Source: CAYWWY01 sp964462525 (lineage in GTDB: Bacteria; Thermotogota; Thermotogae; MWEM01). Taken from it: a stretch of DNA of 64,000 nucleotides. The notes below the pieces were generated by a model that was not told the DNA's origin, ran no database searches, and worked only from the letters and a program-made list of their open reading frames with translations. Where the stretch lies: assembly GCA_964462525.1 (NCBI GenBank), contig CAYWWY010000001.1, positions 496,001 through 560,000 of the forward strand, given 5' to 3'. Of the stretch, positions 8,956-18,300 are shown in pieces; the stretch's first letter is position 1, and each line of letters starts with the position of its first letter. The translations under genes and the position numbers were made by a program.

Positions 8956-8984
8956 ATCATATCATAAATAATCAATTAAGTCAA
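8956..8984 (-). promoter_or_regulatory. Promoter of the arsR-ABC-cysteine-rich operon
   Basis: On the minus strand, -35 TTGACT (8984-8979), a 17-base spacer and -10 TATGAT (8961-8956), about 35 bases before the arsR ATG. The spacer and flanks are very AT-rich, with a repeated ATCAT pattern where an ArsR operator would be expected. No perfect palindrome is visible. Confidence 0.75.
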
Positions 8985-9199
8985 CACTGAATTAAATCGC
9001 ATTTCTTCATCCATTCCATACCATTTCGACATTCTTTTACAGCGAACCCCTAATAGGCATCCGTGTTTGCATTTTCTGATGGCAATGTTGGATAACTCAG
9101 TTTCCATTATAAAACATATTTTCATAAACAATTTCTCATAAATGAAAACCAACCCATCTATGTTTCGTTCTGAAAATGCTTCTGTAACGACGGCCTGGA

Positions 9200-9228
9200 T
9201 TGCTTTTGAGGCTTATTCGTAGTATAAT
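9200..9228 (+). promoter_or_regulatory. Probable promoter of the chemoreceptor gene
   Basis: -35-like TTGCTT at 9200-9205, 17-base spacer, perfect -10 TATAAT at 9223-9228. It leaves a leader of about 140 bases before the ATG at 9375. Confidence 0.6.
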
Positions 9229-9374
9229 CTTTTATATTTGAAACACGGTCCATATATTTGTCCGAACGGCACGATGATCTCGAGTTTTGTTGGTCTAAAT
9301 GAAAAAAGTCAGTATTCTTATCCAATAATGCCACTCAAGGGATTGCGGTTCTAAACCAAAAAAGGAGGCGATTT

Positions 9375-11105
9375 ATGCGGTTTGCCCATTGGAAAATCCG
9401 AACGAAGCTGTTTACCCTCATGCTTCTTCCCATCGCTGTCTTTCTTCTTATGATCTTCCTTTTTGTTATTCCTTCCAACCGATCTGATGTGTACGAAGAA
9501 AAGAGAGTTCAAACACGAAGCCTTGTTGATACAGGAATGTCTATCCTGTCATTCTATCATCAACAGCAACTCAGCGGTGTTTTTACACAGCAAGAAGCGC
9601 AGAACAGAGCCATGGAAGCACTACGTGCCGTTCGGTATGGAGAAGATGGTTTGGATTATTTTTGGATCAACGATCAACATCCTCGAATGATTATGCATCC
9701 TTTCAGCCCTCATTTAGAAGGCCAGGATCTTTCTGATGTCAAAGATCCTACAGGTTTTGCTTTATTTCGGGAATTTGCCCGAGTAAGCAGAACAGCGGGT
9801 TCCGGTTTTGTCCCTTATATGTGGCAGTACTATGATGACACGCAAAGGATAGAGCCGAAGTTATCGTATGTAGCTCTTTTCCGTCCATGGGGATGGATTC
9901 TCGGAACCGGGATTTATGTTAACGACGTGGATCAGCTAATTTTCGGAAAAACCATTGTTTTAACCCTAATCATTCTATTTATCACAGCAGGAATTGTGAT
10001 TCTCGTCGTTCTTTTTTCTCACGCTTTTGTCAAACCGATTCAACAAGTGTCTTCAATCGCTGCTTCGATCGCGAAATTGGACCTTACGGTCCAAGTATCG
10101 CAGGAACTTATGCAAAAAGGGGATGAAACTGGTTTTCTGGCTAAAGACATTCATACCATGAGCGAAAACCTGAAGTCTTTTATCCGTCAGCTCTCTGAAT
10201 CCGCAATACATATGAGCAATTCTTCCGAAGATTTGGCGTCTGCGGCAGAAACAGCCAGTGCTACATCAGAGACGCTTTCTCAAGAAGCACAAGGCATCAA
10301 TGAGGAAGTCCATTCCACTTCTGCTTCGTTCCAAGAAGTATCCTCCGGAGTGGAAGAGGTCGCCGCAAGCGCACAGAATGTTTCCAAGGCTTCTCAGACT
10401 TTGAGCGAAAAGGCAAGAGAAACCTCTGAGTCAGCAACCGAAGGAAAAAATGCAGTACAGAAAATTGCGGAGATATCCGATCAAGCGGTTCGTCAAATGC
10501 AACAGACCACCGATGTTGTTCTTCAGCTGGCTGATCATGCAAAAAACGTGGAAGAAATTGTCGATTCGATTCGTTCCATTTCGGAACAAACAAACCTACT
10601 AGCTTTGAATGCAGCGATCGAAGCAGCCAGAGCTGGTGAAGCAGGAAGAGGGTTTGCTGTTGTTGCTGATGAAATTAGGAAGCTTGCGGAAGAAAGCCAA
10701 AGAGCAACCGGAAACATCGCAGGGATTTTAAAGGATATCGAACAAGGAACGGTACGGACCAAGGAAGCAACAAACAACACGTACGAAATTGTCCAGCTTG
10801 TGAACAAAGAAGCGGGCAATATTACATCCCAGTTTACGCAGATCTTAAGTCAAGTTGAGAGCATCAATATGATGGTGGAAAATATGGCCGCGAGCGCTGA
10901 AGAACAAAGCGCAGCTTCAGAAGAAATTGCATCAGCCATGGATGGTGCCACTCGCTCGATGGTGACCATTTCTGAGCGAATCCATCGAATGGTTGAATCC
11001 ATCCATCAACAGAGTCAGTCTGCTCAATCGGTAAGCGCTTCCAGTCAGGAACTGAATGCGCTCGCAGAATCCTTGACAGATCAAGCCAAACAGTTCAAAG
11101 TATGA
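9375..11105 (+). CDS. Methyl-accepting chemotaxis protein with periplasmic Cache domain
   Basis: Transmembrane chemoreceptor of 576 residues. Order: first membrane helix (about 12-34), an sCache_2-type periplasmic sensor (about 40-195, with GLDYFWINDQHPRMIMHP and FRPWGWILGTGIYV), second helix (about 198-222), HAMP, and a long coiled-coil signalling domain. The hairpin tip reads ISEQTNLLALNAAIEAARAG, which binds CheA/CheW. sCache sensors often recognise small organic acids; the ligand here is unknown. There is no C-terminal CheR-tethering pentapeptide. AGGAGG precedes the ATG. It stands alone rather than in a chemotaxis operon; the only other chemotaxis gene in the window is cheR. Confidence 0.95.
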   Translation: MRFAHWKIRTKLFTLMLLPIAVFLLMIFLFVIPSNRSDVYEEKRVQTRSLVDTGMSILSFYHQQQLSGVFTQQEAQNRAMEALRAVRYGEDGLDYFWINDQHPRMIMHPFSPHLEGQDLSDVKDPTGFALFREFARVSRTAGSGFVPYMWQYYDDTQRIEPKLSYVALFRPWGWILGTGIYVNDVDQLIFGKTIVLTLIILFITAGIVILVVLFSHAFVKPIQQVSSIAASIAKLDLTVQVSQELMQKGDETGFLAKDIHTMSENLKSFIRQLSESAIHMSNSSEDLASAAETASATSETLSQEAQGINEEVHSTSASFQEVSSGVEEVAASAQNVSKASQTLSEKARETSESATEGKNAVQKIAEISDQAVRQMQQTTDVVLQLADHAKNVEEIVDSIRSISEQTNLLALNAAIEAARAGEAGRGFAVVADEIRKLAEESQRATGNIAGILKDIEQGTVRTKEATNNTYEIVQLVNKEAGNITSQFTQILSQVESINMMVENMAASAEEQSAASEEIASAMDGATRSMVTISERIHRMVESIHQQSQSAQSVSASSQELNALAESLTDQAKQFKV

Positions 11106-11133
11106 AAAAGGAACTATCCAGGTAACACATAGG

Positions 11134-11151
11134 AAAACCCTAATGGTTTTT
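11134..11151 (+). terminator. Weak hairpin after the chemoreceptor gene
   Basis: AAAACC (11134-11139), 5-base loop, GGTTTT (11145-11150) and one further T, about 30 bases past the stop. The stem is short, so terminator function is uncertain. Confidence 0.4.
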
Positions 11152-11239
11152 GTCGTCAATCGATGGAGAAGACTCTATTCAAGAAAAACCATTAGAACGA
11201 GCAGCCCGCAATCAGGTCAAGAAGTGCGTACATTACGCC

Positions 11240-11950
11240 TCATTCTTCCCGAACTTCTCCATCGGTTGAAACGACAATCACTTTCCATGGAATCATTGCG
11301 CCGCTTTGCACAAGAGCCTTTTGTACAGCATCCACAATCCCTTTACAACAAGGAACTTCCATTCGGACTACGGCTATGCTTCGGATGGGATTGGCTTTCA
11401 GAATGGCCGTCAGTTTCTCGGAATAGTCGGTCGCATCCAGTTTTGGACACCCGATCAATGTTACCTTGTTCTTCATAAACCGTTGATGAAAATCCCCAAC
11501 AGCAAAAGCCGAACAATCCGCGGCAACGAGCAAAGATGCATTGCGGAAAAAAGGTGCATTTGGTGGAACTAGCTTAAGTTGAACGGGCCATTGACCCAAC
11601 TCGGATTCTAGCAAGATCGGGTCGGAAGGGTTTTCGTGTCGGTTCTTTTTCTCCATCGCCTTGATGTTCACAGAAGGACATCCGCATGGCATGGACTGCG
11701 ATTCTTTCGGTTTTCTCATTTGATTGGCTTTCACTGCTTCTTCATTGTAAGGAAGTGCCTCGCGTTCCACAAAGGTGATCGCTCCGGTCGGACATGTGGG
11801 AAGGCAATCTCCCAATCCGTCGCAATAATCATCGCGCAATAGAACAGCCTTCCCGTTAACCATTCCGATTGCCCCTTCATGACATGCATCTACACACACC
11901 CCGCATCCATTGCACTTTTTTTCGGAAATCTCGATAATCTTGCGTTTCAT
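11240..11950 (-). CDS. 4Fe-4S ferredoxin-domain protein
   Basis: 236-residue cytosolic iron-sulfur protein. The first cluster motif is C13, C16, C19, C23 (CNGCGVCVDAC). The second is shortened (C43, C49, C53; YCDGLGDCLPTCP), as is usual in this family. A linker with a PCGCPS motif leads to a roughly 120-residue C-terminal domain holding LLVAADCSAFA, LIGCPKLD and RMEVPCCKGI, whose cysteines could bind a further cofactor. The start at 11950 has GGAG upstream; an extension to 12025 adds non-conserved sequence. Its role is probably electron transfer in anaerobic redox metabolism. The partner is unknown. It is divergent from glycerol dehydrogenase, with which it shares the upstream region. Confidence 0.85.
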   Translation of the reverse strand: MKRKIIEISEKKCNGCGVCVDACHEGAIGMVNGKAVLLRDDYCDGLGDCLPTCPTGAITFVEREALPYNEEAVKANQMRKPKESQSMPCGCPSVNIKAMEKKNRHENPSDPILLESELGQWPVQLKLVPPNAPFFRNASLLVAADCSAFAVGDFHQRFMKNKVTLIGCPKLDATDYSEKLTAILKANPIRSIAVVRMEVPCCKGIVDAVQKALVQSGAMIPWKVIVVSTDGEVREE

Positions 11951-11962
11951 TTCTCTCACTCC

Positions 11963-11991
11963 TTTGATTTTGGTTATTGGAATGATATAAT
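11963..11991 (+). promoter_or_regulatory. Promoter of glycerol dehydrogenase gene
   Basis: Extended -10 TGATATAAT (11983-11991) with TTTGAT at 11963-11968 as a weak -35 (17-base spacer), about 85 bases before the GTG start. Confidence 0.6.
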
Positions 11992-12077
11992 AAACGGCGA
12001 AAGATGTCTGTACCAAATGAAACAAGATCCTTTCGATGACTTCGACAGTTTACCGAGTGTGGCATAAGGGGGGCGCA

Positions 12078-13163
12078 GTGAAAAGAATCATGATATCGCC
12101 ATTGCGGTATGTTCAAGCGGCTGGTGAATTCAACCGCATCGAGGAGTATATTCGGTCATTCGGGAAAAAGGCGATACTGATCGCTTCGGTTCAAGGACAA
12201 AGAAGAATGCATTCTTCCCTGTCACGGGTCATGAATCAAAGAGACCTCGATATCGGCATCCTCACATTCCAAGGAGAGTGCTCAAAATCTGAGGTACATC
12301 GGATCCGAAACTCACCGGGCATTCAGGATTGCGACGTTGTGATCGGCGTTGGCGGCGGGAAAGCTCTGGATACAGCAAAAACGGTTGCTTACTATGAGAA
12401 GAAACCGGTCATAGTGGTGCCCACCATCGCTTCGAGTGATGCTCCTTGTAGTTCTTTGGCTGTTCTATACACAGAAGATGGGGCATTTGAAGAATGCCTC
12501 TTTTTTAACAAGAACCCCGAGGTGGTTTTGGTTGATGTAGAGATCATTTCTCAAGCCCCTGCCAGATTTTTGGTATCGGGTATGGGCGACGCGCTCGCAA
12601 CCTTTTTTGAAGCTCGGTCATGCGTGCTTTCTGGGGCCAAGAACATTCCCGGAGGAACCTCAACAAAAGCAGCTATGGCTTTGGCCAAGCTGTGCTATGA
12701 AACATTGCTCGAAGACTCATTGAAAGCTTTGGCAGCCTCCAATGCCCATGTGGTAACCCCGGCATTTGAAAATATCGTTGAGGCTGCCATCTTGCTGAGT
12801 GGGTTGGGATTTGAAAGCAGCGGGTTGGCTGCGGCACATGCGATTCACAATGGGTTAACCGCTCTGAAAGAAACTCATCATTGCCTGCATGGAGAAAAGG
12901 TTGCTTTCGGCGTTTTGGTACATCTGGTTTTGGAAAATGCCGCGCAAGAAGAAATTGATCAAGTCATCCAATACTGCAAATCGGTCGGGTTACCAACTGC
13001 CCTCACATCATTGGAAATTACCGATCCATCCGAGCAAAAGATCATGGCTGTCGCTGAGAGGGCTTGCGCTGAAACAGACACCATGCGCAACATGCCCTTT
13101 CCGATCGATTCGCGAATGGTTTATGCCGCGATCCGAACAGCTGACGCGTTGGGTTCCAGATGA
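12078..13163 (+). CDS. gldA: Glycerol dehydrogenase (iron/zinc alcohol dehydrogenase family)
   Basis: NAD-dependent oxidation of glycerol to dihydroxyacetone, or the reverse, in the cytosol. 361 residues from a GTG start. Evidence for that start: AAGGGGGG lies just upstream, and the product begins VKRIMISPLRYVQ, matching the typical GldA N-terminus. The NAD-binding loop is GVGGGKALDTAK. The metal ligands fall at D171 (SGMGDALATF), H254 (AAAHAIHNG) and H271 (HHCLHGEK), the expected positions for GldA. Length is normal for the family. It is convergent with prolyl oligopeptidase, with only 10 bases between the stops. Confidence 0.9.
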   Translation: MKRIMISPLRYVQAAGEFNRIEEYIRSFGKKAILIASVQGQRRMHSSLSRVMNQRDLDIGILTFQGECSKSEVHRIRNSPGIQDCDVVIGVGGGKALDTAKTVAYYEKKPVIVVPTIASSDAPCSSLAVLYTEDGAFEECLFFNKNPEVVLVDVEIISQAPARFLVSGMGDALATFFEARSCVLSGAKNIPGGTSTKAAMALAKLCYETLLEDSLKALAASNAHVVTPAFENIVEAAILLSGLGFESSGLAAAHAIHNGLTALKETHHCLHGEKVAFGVLVHLVLENAAQEEIDQVIQYCKSVGLPTALTSLEITDPSEQKIMAVAERACAETDTMRNMPFPIDSRMVYAAIRTADALGSR

Positions 13164-13173
13164 TTGTTTGGTT

Positions 13174-15198
13174 CTAATCCGATAATTGATGAAAAAAGAA
13201 TGCAAAGTGATCGACCTTTTCTTCGATGATCTTTTCAATCGGTTTTCCCATCCCGTGTCCGGTTTTTTGATCCAACCGCAACAGAATTGGCCGATTGCTG
13301 GTATTCTTTTCTTGCAAAGTCGCAAGATATTTGTATGAGTGAACGGGCACAACTCGATCATCATGATCCGCTGTCATCACCAGAATGGATGGATAGTCCT
13401 TCTCTTCTATGTTGTGAAGCGGAGAATAGGTAAGGATATTTTTGAAATGCTCCTCTTCTTCTGGATTGCCATATTCGCACGCCCATCCCCATCCAATGGT
13501 AAATTTATGATATCGGAGCATATCCATGACCCCAACTTGGGCAAAAACTGTATTGAAAAGATCGGGACGCTGATTGGTAACAGCACCCATCAACAGGCCT
13601 CCATTCGAACCTCCCTGAATCCCTAAACGCTTATGTGAAGTATAGCCTTTTTTTATCAGAGATTCAGCGACAGCAATAAAATCATCAAAGACATTCTGTT
13701 TTTTGAGAAGCATACCATCTTTATGCCATGCTTCTCCATATTCTGACCCGCCCCTAAGGTTGGCTTGCGCGTAAATACCTCCTCGTTCCAGCAAATAGAC
13801 TACTGCAGGGTTGAATCCTGGGGTCAAAGAAATGTTGAATCCACCATATGCATATAGCAACGTGGGATTGCTTCCATCAAGGACGCAATCCTTTTTTCGG
13901 GTGATAAATACGGGAACTTTGGTGCCATCTTTGCTTTCACAAAAAACTTGCTCCGTAACAAAAGGAGATGTGTCGAAAGGCACATGAGACTCCTTGAACG
14001 GGGCGGTTTCCCCCGTTGAAAGGTCTACAGAATAAAGACTAAGGGGGGTGATGAATGAACCAAATGAGAAAAAAACCCGATTCATTTCTTTATCTCCCTC
14101 AAACTGATAAGCGCTCCCAACACCAGGCATTTGCACCTCATGTTCCAGGTTTCCCAAAGTATCGAAAATGAAGGCTTTGGAAACAACATCTTTCAGATAG
14201 AGTGTGATCAATTTGGAACCGATCTTCCAAGCATTCACCAAACTATCATCCGTTTCAGGGATCCGGTCTTGAACATGGAAACTCCTTCCATTAACGCTCA
14301 CGATTTTTTTATTTGATGCGTCCTGATCTGTCAGAAAATACAGTTCATCGCCGGAAGAATCCATATAATGGTATTCATGGTCAAAGCCCTTGAAAACCAT
14401 CCGGAATGGTTCTTCTGGTTCGTCCGCTCTTTTGATGCGAATCTCGTTTCCATATGTCCCTTGTGATGAGATTAAAATTAAGTATTGCTCATTTTCGCTC
14501 ACCCGGATTTCATGAAAACGGAGGGGATGCTGATCATCGGAAAAAATCAATCGATCTTGGGTCTGCTTTTCTCCCAAGCGATGATAATAAACCTTCATGT
14601 TTTCATTCTTCGCGGAAAGCTCTTTCCCGGGTTCCGGTTGTTCATAAGCTGAATAAAAGAATCCATCCTGATACCAAGAAGCCCATGTAAACTTCACCCA
14701 TTGAAGCTGATCTTGCAATACCTGATTATCCAGGAGATCGATGGTTTTCAGGACCTGCCAATCGGAACCCGATTGCGCCTCCAAAAAGGCAAGATACCGT
14801 TTATCTTTGGAATGACCATTTAGCGTGATTGATATTGTTCCGTCTTCGGATAATCCGTTGGGGTCGATAAGCACTTGTGGTTCCCCATCCAGACCTTCTT
14901 GAATATAATAGACATACTGGTTCTGAAGTCCGTCGTTGTACCCATAGATAATCCGGTTGCCGACCACCAACAGAGTGCTGTATTTCGGATAATTGTATAG
15001 TTCCCGCAAACGCGTTCTGATTTGATCCCGGTGGGGAATCTGCGAGAAATAGGAGCGAGTGAATCGAGTTTGCGCTTCGAGCCAGACAGGTAAATCTTCA
15101 TCACTCTCGTTCTCCATCCATCGGTATGGATCGTGAACTGGGATTCCGAAGTGTTCTTCCATAACGTCTTCCTTTTTTGGTTTTGGATATGAATCCAT
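13174..15198 (-). CDS. Prolyl oligopeptidase (S9A family)
   Basis: 674-residue serine peptidase that cleaves short peptides after proline. The N-terminus (PVHDPYRWMEN) is typical of S9A and is followed by a beta-propeller region (about 70-400) that filters substrate size. The C-terminal alpha/beta-hydrolase has nucleophile S531 (GGSNGG), the acid in TADHDDRVVP (about 611-614) and H648 (KTGHGMGK). There is no signal peptide, so it is cytosolic, fitting the peptide-type ABC transporters in the genome. GAAGGAGG lies upstream of the ATG. Confidence 0.95.
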   Translation of the reverse strand: MDSYPKPKKEDVMEEHFGIPVHDPYRWMENESDEDLPVWLEAQTRFTRSYFSQIPHRDQIRTRLRELYNYPKYSTLLVVGNRIIYGYNDGLQNQYVYYIQEGLDGEPQVLIDPNGLSEDGTISITLNGHSKDKRYLAFLEAQSGSDWQVLKTIDLLDNQVLQDQLQWVKFTWASWYQDGFFYSAYEQPEPGKELSAKNENMKVYYHRLGEKQTQDRLIFSDDQHPLRFHEIRVSENEQYLILISSQGTYGNEIRIKRADEPEEPFRMVFKGFDHEYHYMDSSGDELYFLTDQDASNKKIVSVNGRSFHVQDRIPETDDSLVNAWKIGSKLITLYLKDVVSKAFIFDTLGNLEHEVQMPGVGSAYQFEGDKEMNRVFFSFGSFITPLSLYSVDLSTGETAPFKESHVPFDTSPFVTEQVFCESKDGTKVPVFITRKKDCVLDGSNPTLLYAYGGFNISLTPGFNPAVVYLLERGGIYAQANLRGGSEYGEAWHKDGMLLKKQNVFDDFIAVAESLIKKGYTSHKRLGIQGGSNGGLLMGAVTNQRPDLFNTVFAQVGVMDMLRYHKFTIGWGWACEYGNPEEEEHFKNILTYSPLHNIEEKDYPSILVMTADHDDRVVPVHSYKYLATLQEKNTSNRPILLRLDQKTGHGMGKPIEKIIEEKVDHFAFFFHQLSD

Positions 15199-15266
15199 TA
15201 TGTTCCTCCTTCGATATTCTCAGAATGAAATGGGACTCCCCTTATCTTCGGCGGTTTGATCGGGTG

Positions 15267-15294
15267 AGTATATCACAATAATCATGAGATTCAA
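15267..15294 (-). promoter_or_regulatory. Promoter of prolyl oligopeptidase gene
   Basis: Minus-strand -35 TTGAAT (15294-15289), 16-base spacer, -10 TATACT (15272-15267), about 70 bases upstream of the ATG. Confidence 0.6.
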
Positions 15295-15354
15295 ACGCAA
15301 TCGATTTGAACAATTCGAATCATCAAAACGATCGCTGAGACCGCATAAGTTTGA

Positions 15355-18300
15355 TCAATCCCACCGCATCTGGGCAAGAGCACCGGTATTCCCTCGGACA
15401 ATGACAGAATGATCTTCGTTGATCGGATTCCGCTGCCATATCAGGCCTTCTTCACCAAAATCGATCGAAAAACTAATGCTCGTGTTTGATACAGGAATCG
15501 TTTCCCAGCTGGTATTCTGAGTATGAATTGTCCCTGTATATCGAAAAATACCCCCTCCAATAGATGTTGCTGCGTTTTCCGAGACAATGGTATGATCCAT
15601 GCTGAGGATTCCGCTCCTTAAATACACCCCACCCCCATTTTGAGCCCGGTTATCCGAAATAACTGTATCCCAACAAGTAACTCGCGTATTTCCTCCGGCA
15701 TACAAAGCGCCTCCAAACCCACATGCTTGATTATGGGTGATTATTGAGGCATGCGCGATAAAATGACTGCTGGCTCCCGTGATATATACAGCGCCTCCAT
15801 GGGTTGACCCAGTGTCAATTGCGGAATTGCCGGAAATAGTAGTCCGGATGGCGCGAAAAATCCCATTGGTAACAAATGCTGCTCCTCCATTCCCTTTTGT
15901 ATGATTGTTTTCGATCAGGCAGTCTTTGACTGTCAGTTGGCTATTTGTCCCGATAAAGACCGCCCCACCGCTCTGGTGATGATTGGCATTTTGAATTCGA
16001 GCATTCGAAAGAGTCACAGACGCTCCACCGGTGATTTCAAAGGCGCGCGCCGGATTCCCCCCCATATCAATGGTAAATGGCTCGCCGGTGAAAGAAGCAA
16101 TCGTAATTTCTTTCGCTACAACAAGTACTTGTGATGAATGGAAAAGCGTCGATCCTCCTTGTACAAATATGAGATATTGATCTTCCGCTTCGGAAATCGC
16201 AGTATAGAGATCATCATAGACGTCCAGAAAATCCTGTGTGGCATCGAAAAGGAAGATCGGATGGAACCCGATTTCTGAAAAGAATACATGAGCCCCATTT
16301 GTGTTTGTGCTTTCTCTGATGTGGTTCCCAGAATACTCGTTGGGGTTCCAATCCCCTTCAATATCTACAGGCGTACTTGTCGTGCCGGGAAAAACATGCA
16401 CGTTCCATGGTGTTCCAAGCGCATTTTCAACCAAAGCTCCCTTTCCGATGAAAATGCCGCCCCCTTCTATGCCTGCTCCGTTATTCAAAAAATGGCACGA
16501 GAAGATCCGACTTGAAGAGGCATTCGGATCAATAAAGACCCCTCCGCCGTAAGAATCAGCCCAATTTTCGGTGACCGGTGTATCCTTAACTACCAGGCTT
16601 CCTTCTGAATAAATGGCTCCACCCGTATGTCCCGAACGATTGCTGATCAATGCGCAATGAAATAAAACTCCTGTTGCATCCTTCCCAATACTGATTCCTC
16701 CCCCATTCCCGGACTCACCCAATGCCGTGTTTGAAGCAAAGATCGTGTGACTTGCAAAGAAAGACGCTCCAAGGCCCGAAACGCGGATTCCTCCGCCATA
16801 GGTGCCATTGGTTTGGCTTTCTGCAGTGTTCCCGACTAACGATACGTTTCGGGCGAAAAGGCGCGCATTCTCGATAAAAACCCCACCCCCACCATCTTCT
16901 TCTGCATATCCGCCGGTAAGAATCATAGAATGGAGAGTCACAGATGCTCCCTCGGTGATATGAAACACTCGGTCACGGGAGCCCATATCAATAACAAAAG
17001 GCGTTTCATCTTCTGAACGGATTGTGAGCTCTTTCCCCCTGATTGAGATCGCCTTTTGCTCGTTGTCGATTCGATGCCCTCCGCGCACCGTAATCCAATC
17101 TCCCTCTTGCGCTTCTTCGATTGCCATACTGAGCACATCATACCCGCGTACAACCCCGTTTGGTTTATGGAGTTGGATGGGATGCAATATCGTAGTAAAT
17201 TCGGCAACAGGACTTGTTCCGATTTTACCGTCACTCTGAACCGCCTCCACTTTCCATAAGTAAGTCGTTCCATAGGCAAGCCCTTCTTTGAGCCATCTAG
17301 TCTCCCCAGTACTTTCCGGTACACCAAATTCTGAATCCGCCTCAGTGAAATAGACCCGATATTCAATGATCGTTGGATCCCCTCTCTGATCCGAATTAAT
17401 AAGGTTTCCTTCATCGGCCATCCATTGCAAAGTGAGTTCTCTTGGCTGATCCTTGCTTCCATCTGAGGGATGAACCAGATGGATTGCGGGAGGACCAAAC
17501 TCTTTTGAAACCGTTGAAAACCGGAACTCTGGACTCATGGTTGACTGCCCATCGCTTTGGATCGCTTCCACCCTCCACAAGTAGGTCGTTGCATACGCGA
17601 GTCCTTCTTTGAGCAGTTGGGGTTTGGTTGTGATCTCAGGGTCTCCAAAAGCAAACCCTTCTTTGGTGAAATAGACCCTGTTTTCGATAATTGTTGGATG
17701 ATTCCTCAAGTCCGTGTTGATCTGTTCTCCTACCGCAACCTCCCATTCCAATGAAAGAGTTCTCGGAATCTGAGTAGCATTGTTTGCGGGAAAGATCAGG
17801 AGAATTTCCGGCTCTGAATAGACTTTCCGTTCGGCAGTAGTGAAACTCCAAATGGGTCCGATGGTTTTTTGGTGATCCGTCTCCTGTTCATACGATGGAA
17901 TGGCTTCGATTTGCCAATAATATGTTGTTCTATCATGCAAAGAAAGCTCCGTTTGATGCGAAGACTCCGACAGATGAGTCGCAATTGGGGAAAGGGTTCT
18001 TGGATCAGTGCCAAAAAGAAGGGTAAAAGAAACTGACTCTGGGTCACAATCCATCTCCCATGAAAACAAGAGGTTATCTGGTTCAATCCCTTCCGATTGG
18101 TCTTGGGGGTGGGGGTTTTCTGGAAACCAATTGGTTGAAGAAATCGTTTGAAATTGATGGGTTTCGCTTTTTGATACCCCTCCCCATGGATCAAAAGCCA
18201 TTACAAACCAATAATATGTGATCCCTGATTCAAGAAGAGAGAGCGCATACTGGTTTTGAGAAATCCTGCTACCCGGACCCACACTTCGATTGGAAAAAGG

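Larger units (their letters stand above)
8922..9374. other. Intergenic region between divergent arsR and chemoreceptor genes
   Basis: 453 bases without a convincing gene. It holds the arsR promoter at its left end and a chemoreceptor promoter near 9200. A 7-bp inverted repeat (TTTTCAT at 9119-9125, ATGAAAA at 9142-9148) of unknown role lies between them. The stretch is AT-rich. Short open frames here lack ribosome-binding sites. No RNA gene was recognised. Confidence 0.6.

Noticed and set aside
9119..9148. Inverted repeat in the arsR-chemoreceptor spacer as a regulator site
   Set aside because: Only 7 bp with a 16-base spacer in AT-rich sequence; chance occurrence is likely.
11143..11478. 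Plus-strand frame behind the chemoreceptor
   Set aside because: Mostly antisense to the ferredoxin-domain gene with no conserved sequence.
15901..16552. Several plus-strand frames within the lipoprotein region
   Set aside because: They are antisense to a well-supported repetitive beta-helix; low-complexity repeats create such shadows.
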